A DNA stretch of 64,000 bases, from assembly GCA_036362985.1 (NCBI GenBank), contig JAYGXS010000009.1, positions 23,896,520 through 23,960,519 of the forward strand, written 5' to 3'. Positions within the stretch are counted from its first letter, which is position 1. Every line of letters begins with the position of its first letter. The notes beneath the pieces were generated by a model. The model was not told where the DNA came from and made no database searches. It saw only the letters and a list, made by a program, of their open reading frames with translations. Shown here piece by piece: positions 56,489 to 64,000 of the stretch. This DNA is from Ligula intestinalis (Eukaryota; Platyhelminthes; Cestoda; Diphyllobothriidea; Diphyllobothriidae). The position numbers and the translations under genes are program-made.

Positions 56489-56532
56489 TGTTGTTGGCCC
56501 AGGCTTCATGCAGGGCTGCTCTCACCCTTCTG

Positions 56533-57006
56533 AGATCCAATGGTATGTATGCACATGCGATGCCAGTCCTCAGCCAACCACGGTCCCTGCGGCCTGGAAG
56601 GCGCTGGCACTTTCTCTCACTTCTGATTCCCTGTTGGTGACTGCGCTCGCGCTCCCACTGGGTTTCAGGCCCCACTGCGGGTGCCCGAAAAGCTAGGCGG
56701 CCACTATGCCGTGGGGGAGAGAGTGAGGTCGACCTCGGCGCGATTCTTCCCTCACTATAATAAAGCTGAATGCGTCTGAATCTATCACGGTGCGCTAAAA
56801 GCCGTGGCTTGGAGGGTCTGCCAACTGACGGGAAAACTCGGACCCCCTACGTAGCTGCTCCTTCTGTACGCGGGTGTCTGTGTGTGCATACGGGAGGAGA
56901 GGGAAGACTGAGAGTCAGGCTGCAATGGCTCCCTCTTAATATGGCCTTTATGGCGCTCCCGCGCAGTCGGGAGCCTAACTTGCGAGATGGCTGTGTCAAG
57001 TGTGCT
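56533..57006 (-). repeat. Family D inverted repeat, right arm
   Basis: Partner of 54575-54984. The extra 65-bp segment (about 56930-56995) lies between the main arm and a short distal match, GATGGCTGTGTCAAGTGTGC, which pairs with GCGCACACTTGACACAGCC of the left arm. Confidence 0.85.
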
Positions 57007-57124
57007 ATTTTCTATGGCAGAACAAAAACTCTCGTTTTGTGCGCCGTACTGCACAAGATCACTTATATCGGTGAGAAACGATGCATCGAAATTACAACCG
57101 GAATTAATAAAAATAGAACAGAAT

Positions 57125-57205
57125 TGCAGGATTTTCAGACGCGCGCTTGCTCAATTTTGCGTATAAAATGTCAGATGATTAAACCATCTTTCCCTTCCCC
57201 TTCCA
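57125..57205 (+). repeat. Family B variant, copy B10
   Basis: TTTTCAGACGCGCGCTTGCT...TGCGTATAAAATGTCAGATG followed by ATTAAACCATC. The reverse complement of 61845-61930 has the same blocks. It is related to family B by the AAA(C/T)GTCAG core and following TTAAA block, without CUGAUGA. Confidence 0.5.
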
Positions 57206-57484
57206 TCTCAAAGTCCGGATTCAGCGCTCTTGCTTATTGCCATTTAGAGTGTTTGACTTCTAATCAGCCTCAGACATTTCATACTTGAGGGTTCGGTGGG
57301 ACTTGGGATGACGGGTAATAGGCTAGCAATGGCTATTGCAGCCTCTAAAATCTTTGCCAGGGTTCTTCTGCATGTAAATAAGCCGCTGGTGTGATCCAAT
57401 AGAAAACCCAAACTCACCGTCCGTACGTGCATGTACTGTAACGCAACTGGTCAGTGCCCCTCAATAATCTTTAAAAGTGCCGAT

Positions 57485-57660
57485 CGTAACCAACCGGACA
57501 AGAAACCCGTGGCTCAGTGGCTGAGACGTTGAAGTTCTAACTGGCTGGCCAGTAGTTTGAACCCCATGGGTTAAAAATCTGGGGTTGGCTATGACTGACT
57601 GAGTACGACTAAGAAACAAGAAATGACCATTCCATTCATCCTTGTCTTTATTGGTTACGT
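57485..57660 (+). repeat. tRNA-derived SINE (family A)
   Basis: Leader AACCAACCGGACAAG, A-box CCCGTGGCTCAGTGGCTGAG, B-box-like AGTTTGAACCCC, body ATGACTGACTGAGTACG and AAACAAGAAATGACCATTCC, end CTTGTCTTTATTGGTTAC. Well-preserved head. Confidence 0.75.
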
Positions 57661-57924
57661 TGCTTTGTATTAATCCATGAGGAGTATTGAAGTCTGATCT
57701 GCCTTTGATTGTGCACAGACACTTGGCAATTTGGTGCTCGAAATATGAGTGAGTAGCTTAGGGTACATTTGGTTTTGTCCTTTGGAGTTGCTAGTTGCGT
57801 TTGAGGCTCAAAATATCTGCCTGCTCAATCTTGAAGAAAAACAGGCAGGATGTGGGCGAAATGGGAGGTTGCAAACTATCCAAGAAATTCCCTATGCTTT
57901 GTCAAAACTAGACAATCTTTTGAG

Positions 57925-58022
57925 AAGAAGAAGAGGATTTGATCGCTGGGACAACACTTCGGTTCGCCTGGCGTTTCGGCATCCGTCGCGGATTCTTCAT
58001 CAGAGACATAAGCAGAGCACAC
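57925..58022 (-). ncRNA. Family B hammerhead-like motif, best-preserved copy B9
   Basis: Minus strand: TGTCT, CTGATGA (58003-57997), AGAATCCG-CGA-CGGATGCC as stem II (six of eight positions pair), GAAAC (57977-57973), GCC, AGGCGAACC. TGTCT pairs with AGGCG (U-A, C-G, U-G, G-C, U-G) as stem I. CUGAUGA and GAAAC are both intact; the base at 16.1 is C where other copies have T (ACGTC), which would disable cleavage. Stem III would be only the self-complementary ACGU of the consensus, so activity would need a dimer. Confidence 0.5.
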
Positions 58023-59178
58023 TAGTAGAAACAGATCCTTGCTAGTAGCAGGATCTGTTCAACAAAATCCCTTGTAGAATCGAAAAGACTGATCTTAATT
58101 CAATGAAAATAAAATGAATCCAACGGTAAGGCATCACATTGTTCTAACAGAACCCAGGGGCGAATTCGTCTTCAAATTTTATTTTTTCCCAAGTTTATTT
58201 TCGGGAAACAGAATAATCAACTTGTTTGATCGTAATTTATTTTATCACACCAAGATTTGGGACTGTAACCAAACTAACCATATTTCACCATGGAGATGGA
58301 CACCGAAAACAGTCTGTATTGCATACTTTGCGCTAATGCCTAATTTATAAACAGAACGGGCAGAAGCCTGGCAGTTTTTGCACAAAAATAGCAAGAGGCG
58401 AATCGAAGGGAAAAGGTCAGTGGATTAAAACAGCGTGTCTTCGGACATGCTATGCCTTCAGTCAATCAAACAAACACCAGCTGGAATCAGAAGCACAAAC
58501 ATGTGCAAATACGGTGCACAGGCGAAGTCTACTAAATAGGTCATAGGCACATCATCTGATGGACCGCGTCTGTTAAGCATCTGTGCGGTGTGTGCATAGA
58601 TGTGCACATGTGGGTGTGTGTGTGTGATTCTGGTGCCAGATGGTAGTCGCATGTGTGATTGACTGCCTAAGGGCAGACTTATCCAGAGGCATCTTGGTAC
58701 TACTGTAGTTTTTGTTGACAGGCCCTGAAATGCACAGTAACTCATGAAATCCAATGCTTTTTGCAAGAAACTCCCTATTACGCAAACGCAGCCCAAGCTG
58801 CAGCCCCCAGAGTCTTACCAGCAGTTATGGTCTTTCTGCAAACTAGGCCATATTGCGATTTATCAAGTGATATTACGTTGCCTAGAAATACCAGCATTTT
58901 TCAGCAAAACAGAAAATTCCGAAAAAGTGAAAGTCGGGCGTACTAGGTAAACTTCAGTTTTAAATGTAGAGGAAGTATGTTCATGCAGAACAACCAAGTG
59001 AATAAAGCAGCACATATGGAATTAGGTTGGAAAATGATCCTCGTGTAAAGTTTACGAATGCATATGATTCCCTATTAATTGCAATGTAATGTATAGCTGT
59101 TACCGAACAGCCCTAAGTTCGAGTATGTTTTCCAACACGTTTTCATGAGACTTGCTATTATTTTTTCTTTCGTATCAA
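58023..59178. other. No recognised gene
   Basis: A GTGTGT/GCACAC-rich patch lies near 58580-58625. Short ORFs only. Confidence 0.4.
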
Positions 59179-59582
59179 CAGGGTGTCCACGAAGTCTTAG
59201 TACATAGGGGATAAATACATAACTTTATAAAAAAACAATTAATTTCATTATAGTGTCAATAAATTATATTTTCAACATTATTTCCATTATTTGCAATGCA
59301 TAATTCGACGCGCCTTGCTAAATTCTGGTGAACTTGATTGCATAGTTGTACATTGCCGTCAATTTCAGCACACTGACTGATAATACGTTCTCTCAAGTGG
59401 TTTAGATTTGCAATCTTCATTGAGTAAACTTTCTCTCTTAACATACCCCAGAAAAATAAATCAAGGGGAGAAAGGTCTGGTGAATGAGGGGACTAATCAT
59501 GGGACTCTGCCGTCCCGACAAAAATAACATAAATAAATAAAATATTAAAATTCCTATGTACCCAGACTTTGTGGACACCCTG
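59179..59582. mobile_element. Mariner/Tc1-type element, internally deleted (J1)
   Basis: Terminal inverted repeats: left CAGGGTGTCCACGAAGTCTT, right (reverse complement) CAGGGTGTCCACAAAGTCTG, each continuing to GTACATAGG. The 404-bp interior keeps only the C-terminal end of the transposase. It is non-autonomous. Confidence 0.8.
59256..59489 (-). pseudogene. Mariner/Tc1 transposase C-terminus (truncated)
   Basis: Reads PHSPDLSPLDLFFWGMLREK..., then RERIISQCAEIDGNVQLCNQ and RRVELCIANNGNNVENII to a stop at 59256. PDLSPLD..FWG holds the last catalytic aspartate of the DDE/D triad. A TAG stop stands at 59493-59495, two codons before PHSPDLSP, and the catalytic N-terminal half is deleted. It is inactive. 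Confidence 0.8.
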
Positions 59583-61146
59583 TATATTGCTTGAGATACG
59601 TTGGACTAAGGTAGCCACATTTTCGCTTCATCTTATCGATTCGACGGTCACGCACGTAAGATATGTCGTAAGCTCACGTGCGGACATGCCGGTAAGTGAC
59701 TAATAAATTTAAATGGAATTATCAGGTACACGCCATGCTTTGTACGCTAAGAGAAATTCCCTTCCGCCAAATTTCTTTTTAATTAGTTTGAGATTTCGAT
59801 TACGGTTCTTGAAATGGTAATGAACATTTTTCCGATATTCACTAGCTTCAGTCGATTGCCCGGAAGTAAGGATTAGATCCTACGTGCTGACAAAAACCTT
59901 CAAAATCTGATATTTCTTAAAAGCATTTACCTAAATAGTGGGTTTTCAACCATTCATAAACATTCAGTCTTATGTAGCTGTCTGTTTGGGTCATGGTTTT
60001 AGAATCACTCAAACATGTAAGCTCATTGCCGAGAAAAAGAAACGTCCACATTAGGAGTCGAAAATGAATACGCCTAAGATAAATTAAAAAAACAGGTTAT
60101 AAGAAGTTACCTCTTGAAAAGGCGCTTTAGTTTGATGCTTCGGCGTTCAATATCTCTATATATTATCCTTTTTGAAGACGAGGTAGAGATCAAAATGGGA
60201 AATGTTGACTATTTTGTTGACTTTTCTGAAAACTAGGGATAAATCTTCTGCTTTGAATGAAAGCACATACTTTTTAATGTATACCGGAGCCATTTTCAGT
60301 ATATTTTGTTACTTCTAGGCCCCTATCTTTCGTTGCAAAAGCACAGAAGAGTGAAAAAAATATGTCATTCGATATTCTTGAATCTGACTATCTTCTGCCT
60401 GTCCCGTTCCAAGTTTTTATATTCATTGATTCTCTTCAATTTATTTAAAAGGTTTAGACGGGGTTCGCTTGCGGCGTTCTAGAAAAAAATTATGACATTT
60501 CGCGATATCTCCTAGGTAGTTGTTTGCGGGTTCCAATTTCGACGTAGTAAAACAATATTAAAATCTCATGAGTTTACTGTTTATCTTTATGACACAAAAC
60601 CTAACAGATTTTGAGTAGCAAAACAGGAATCCCGCGTTCGCAGTACCACTGTGCCATGCTCTCTTGAAGGCTTCTTATGGACGCCCTGAATACATTTTTT
60701 TTCCAGTAGTGTGTCGGAGAAACCAACACAGGAAACGTATTTTTACCTTACGAATGTGCGCACACCGATTCCATTGGCTTCCTGAAGTAAACTGACCTCG
60801 TACGGGTGGTAGAGCCCACGAAAAGACGACTATTTGCCAGGCCGAAGTCGCCCAAGCTGTAATTGCAGAGAGGAATGACAGCGTTTGGGAGTACCTTAAT
60901 ACAGAACTGTGTTGGGCTTAGTTGCATTCATTAAACAAAGCATAGAACCCTGACCAACAACTAAGCCGGACGAAACAAACATGTGCTCATACACACAGAT
61001 GACGCAAATGGACCACCACATCGAACCGAAGTTACTCACTGTCCCGCCACCTGTCATTCTCTGTTGCTGCAGATGAGGTATGTATTCACTTAGGCATTAG
61101 CGCACATCGATCCAACTGATTTCTCGAAATCAGCAAACTTTGTATA
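59583..61146. other. AT-rich, no recognised gene
   Basis: No supported gene or repeat in about 1.5 kb. Confidence 0.45.
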
Positions 61147-61527
61147 CAGGGTGTCCCGAAAACATGTATACAAATTTTCAATAATTTTAAACTTGGTGTT
61201 TATTATAATGTTATTATTTTAAAAATTTTAAAATATTTACAAGTATCATCTATCTTTTTTTCACTGCATTTTGACTATTGTAACAGTGGCTGAATTGAGA
61301 GAAGCCATTGAATACCAAGGGAATTGTTTCATGGTGTGTGCGATTTCATTGCTTCGCGTTGTCAGCAGTGTCATGATTAAAATGGACGTCAGATTGGGAA
61401 CATTTAGTGAAAAAAAAACAATAAAAGGATGCTAGAAAATATTTTTACATTTTCTAAATAATAAAATTATGATAAAGAGCAATTTTACAATCATGTAAAA
61501 TGTGTATATATTTTTTGGGACACCCTG
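61147..61527. mobile_element. Mariner/Tc1-type element, second family (J2)
   Basis: Terminal inverted repeats: left CAGGGTGTCCCGAAAACATG, right (reverse complement) CAGGGTGTCCCAAAAAATAT. TA flanks both ends (61145-61146 and 61528-61529), the usual target duplication of mariner/Tc1. The interior near 61360-61410 reads CQQCHD then a stop then NGRQIGNI after a frame change, a decayed mariner transposase C-terminus. Confidence 0.75.
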
Positions 61528-61656
61528 TATATAGTGTGGAAGTAGGGTGCTACGCTGATCTATCTGATTAGGGAACATACTTGTCCTGCTGTGCTCGGAA
61601 GCTCCTTCTAGAGCAATTGTAGGCAGTTGCTTAGCGACTTTAGAGATGTGATTGTG

Positions 61657-61790
61657 TGGAACCGACAAAGACAAGGGAGACCTGCATGGTCATTTCTGGT
61701 TTATTAGTCGTCATCACCCGAAACCCAAGTTTGAAATGCCTGAGACTGCAATCCAGGTCCTGTTGGTTAGACGTCAGACGCTCTAACGTT
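61657..61790 (-). repeat. SINE family A, body and partial head
   Basis: Minus strand end CTCCCTTGTCTTTGTCGGTT and body AATAAACCAGAAATGACC. The head is diverged around CAACAGGACCTGGATTGCAG. Confidence 0.6.
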
Positions 61791-61844
61791 TGCATACGAC
61801 TTAAGGAAATAATACCAAATCCGGGTTTTGAGATTGAAGAAGAA

Positions 61845-61930
61845 GATAAGGCGATCTCTGGGGGGATGATTTAATCATCTGACGTTTTGCACACGAAATC
61901 GAGCGCGAGTGCGCGCGTCTGAAAACCTTT
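61845..61930 (-). repeat. Family B variant, copy B11
   Basis: Minus strand: TCAGACGCGCGCACTCGCGC, GTGTGCAAAACGTCAGATG, ATTAAATCATCCCCCCAGAG, ATCGCCTTATCTTCTTCTTC. The AACGTCAG core, the GATCGC-like block and the CTTCTTCTTC tail follow the family B order. Confidence 0.5.
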
Positions 61931-62740
61931 TAATTCTTGATGGAATGGCAATTTAATATGCAGAGTATATTTTTAAAAAAAACTTTCCGCAGTCCGCTGT
62001 TCAGCTTTCGATATAGCTCGTAGTTGCTCGCACCTTCGCATCGTAATTTTATTTGGATAAGAATACTTTTTTTTTCACATTGAAGCCTCGCTTCGCGAAC
62101 CTCCATGCCTGCGGTAACAAGTGCACCTCAATGGAGGATATAAATTGGGCCTCCAACACAGGATTTCGAACAGTGCGGCCGAGTCATGCAGTTCGACGCA
62201 GCATCCAGTGTAACTAACCCAGCCCTATCCTGAGGGCTGAAATGCAGGCAAGCCTCCTTGCAGTGTGACGCTTAGAAAAACTTTTCCTGCTAAGTTAAGG
62301 AGCTAAAAGCCGCCGTTTAGTGCTCCTATATGTGCAGCGGACTGACGTTTTGGATGCAGCCCAACTAGGCTCTTTTTATTGCCTGCTAGCTTCTCCCTGT
62401 ACGAGGAGTTGCTCATTTTTATTTTTACCCCTGACGCTCTTCCTCCTGGACATGTGAAGATGGCACGGGAAGGGTCTGCTTAAGTAATTTAAAGCAACGA
62501 GTCCCACGGTCATCCGTTCGCATAACATCCTGCAGCCAATCCTTTTTTCTTCTTCACAGAAATCTTCGCTTTCAAAATGGGGGTCTAAGAGGTAAAAGTC
62601 TATTACAGGGTTCACCACGGAAACCAAGCCCCCGGAGTTATGTAATGAGTATTATTATTTTATTGATTAATTTAATGTAATTTAAGTAATGTAATTTATT
62701 ACTTATGACTTCAATTTATTTTTAGTGGACCCAGTTATGA
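61931..62740. other. No recognised gene
   Basis: The 62640-62740 part is AT-rich with repeated TAATTTA/ATGTAATTTA motifs. An 83-aa ORF (62376-62627 minus) has no known domain. Confidence 0.4.
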
Positions 62741-62750
62741 AAAAACTCGA

Positions 62751-62833
62751 GGCGTTCGGCGGGATTTGAACGCGCATAGGAGAGAAGGCCCTTGCGCGAA
62801 GCCAACGCTCTAACCACTTGAGCTACAAACGCC
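62751..62833 (-). other. tRNA-like arm (left) of foldback I2
   Basis: The reverse complement starts GGCGTTTGTAGCTCAAGTGG and ends CAAATCCCGCCGAACGCC. The acceptor stem pairs in six of seven positions plus a G-U, the D stem GCTC/GAGC is intact and TTCAAAT is a proper T-loop. The region between D- and T-arm is too long and unpaired for a normal anticodon arm. Confidence 0.5.
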
Positions 62834-63036
62834 CCGCCTCGCCTCACACTTGGGTCGAATTTGCCCGGCCAACTTTCCCGCTCCTATGGAATCCACCAAT
62901 ACGGAACAGCAACCTGACTGCCCAAGCAGGATTTCCTAATCAATCATCTAGAATCCATCAGAAGGACTACTAAGCTGACTTTATTATTAAGAAGGTTTGG
63001 TAGATTTGCTTAATTTTGGTTGAATCAATTGTGAAA

Positions 63037-63103
63037 GTGGTTTGAGCGTTGGCTTCTCGTAAAGGCATTCTCTACTGTGCGGGTTCAAATCCCGCCGAAC
63101 GCC
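63037..63103 (+). other. Truncated tRNA-like arm (right) of foldback I2
   Basis: GTGGTTTGAGCGTTGGC through GCGGGTTCAAATCCCGCCG to AACGCC. It has a perfect T-arm (GCGGG-TTCAAAT-CCCGC). The acceptor 5' strand and start of the D-arm are replaced by outer-repeat sequence ending AATTGTGAAA. Confidence 0.5.
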
Positions 63104-63170
63104 TCATTTTTTTCACAATTTGGTCAATCCAAATTGAGCAAATCTGCCAAATCTCCTAAACAATTTCAAT

Positions 63171-64000
63171 TTGTTTTTCTACTATCGCACGTTTTTTTCG
63201 TTGCTGCATATTAGGTTTTTTGTAATAATTTTATCTACTCTTTCCTGTTGTTCCGCATTTTCTTTTATTTTATCTTCTGCATCCCCGTATTGCCCCGCCC
63301 GTACAACCCCTGCTATCACCGGTCCCATTACAGAACTTTGGGAGTTTGGTTACCTTAGTGAGCCTTAAGATGGTAACTTTATGATGTTGGTTAAAAGGGA
63401 TGATGTAGATGGGGTTATCATACTGACTGTCATACCGATCAGTTATGCCAGCTCTTTAAAGAGCGTGCTTTTGGCCGCATTCAACCCCCGCCCGCTAATT
63501 GATCCCCTAGATAACCGTCAGTTTTCCATTGATAATCGGCACAATTATGAAAACAACATATTGTATTGAAAGCGCGCGTACAATATCATTTTGTAGTAAG
63601 GTACGCCTTAACGTTTAAAATGGTAGATTTCGGTCTGACTGTAATACGTCAACTGAACCAGCGTTGCATATGTATTCGTTGGTTAAGGCTGTCCAGTAAA
63701 TATACAACGTTGTCCATGTTCGTTACATAGTATAAGGAGCTCCATATGGTATGATTTAATGACAGAATAATAAATTTTGTTTTTAATAAACATAAATTTC
63801 ATATTTTTATATCTTAAAAAACCCTAAACTTCGGTACAACCGCGGGTTGAGCTCAAAATTACTCAAAAGGCCTCACTGTTAAAAGGTAAATTTTCATCGA
63901 GGACAAAATTGATGAAGTAAGTTACCACAAAAGTATGCCTGTGTCTGCTTTTTATGAAAAAAAGTGTATTTGGATTTATAAGGGCATCCAAATTAAAGGG
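63171..64000. other. AT-rich, no recognised gene
   Basis: Short ORFs only, no repeat match. Confidence 0.4.

Larger units (their letters stand above)
62741..63170. mobile_element. Family I foldback element with tRNA-like arms, copy I2
   Basis: Left tRNA-like arm 62751-62833 (minus), right arm 63037-63103 (plus, 5' part missing), shared spacer AATCCACCAATACGGAACAG, CAATCATCTAGAATCCA. The right outer end (TTTCACAATTTGGTC...CAAATCTGCCAAATCTCC) is the inverse of GGTTTGGTAGATTTGCTTAA found inside at 62995-63014 and of the I1 left end at 19562. So the full terminal repeat includes about 60 bp outside the tRNA-like part. Confidence 0.6.

Noticed and set aside
1..64000. CRISPR arrays, rRNA genes or bacterial operons
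   Set aside because: No regular repeat-spacer array, rRNA segment or dense co-oriented coding was seen.

Overview
The window looks like accessory DNA from a large, repeat-rich metazoan genome. It contains two families of non-LTR retrotransposon, a Penelope-like element, tRNA-derived SINEs with Pol III A/B boxes, mariner-type DNA transposon remnants, MITE-like elements and many microsatellites. I found no bacterial-style gene packing, no operons and no convincing host protein gene. A platyhelminth (possibly a cestode) is my best guess from the mix of Penelope-like, RTE-like and hammerhead-bearing repeats. That is recollection and inference, not proven by the sequence.

Layout. 1-6.9 kb: an unclassified long repeat (family G) and a MITE-like element (family T) in otherwise featureless DNA. 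7.0-8.0 kb: a broken Penelope-like element on the minus strand with a two-unit direct repeat just past its stop. 11.5-12.7 kb: a cluster of hammerhead-like hairpin repeats (family B) and a SINE. 13.6-15.5 kb: a second T element, a hypothetical ORF and an inverted repeat pair (family O). 16.8-22.5 kb: Jockey/I-like LINE 3' ends, family C with terminal inverted repeats, a foldback element made of tRNA-like sequences, and family N, whose copies keep a full hammerhead core. 23-31 kb: SINE clusters, more G repeats and another hammerhead candidate. 31.5-40.5 kb: 190-bp direct repeats, an RTE-like reverse transcriptase relic, a tandemly repeated segment of more than 1 kb, hairpin repeats (family M), SINEs and family B. 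41.2-42.1 kb: a GC-rich island with CCAAT boxes and long ORFs, the only place that looks at all like a host gene. 43-58 kb: scattered SINE, B, C and F copies, a 43-bp minisatellite and a 400-bp inverted repeat (family D). 59-64 kb: more AT-rich, with two mariner-derived elements and a second tRNA-foldback element.

The most interesting theme is hammerhead-ribozyme-like structure in several separate repeat families (B, M, N and a single-copy candidate at 25.8 kb), in a window that also holds a Penelope-like element. Penelope-like elements and other small retroelements are known to carry hammerhead motifs. Two family N copies keep every conserved core nucleotide. The SINEs repeatedly show the 3' end of one unit joined to the 5' head of the next.

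Limits: everything was read by eye. Copy boundaries are approximate (about 5-30 bp), no alignment or folding software was run, and stretches described as empty mean only that I recognised nothing.
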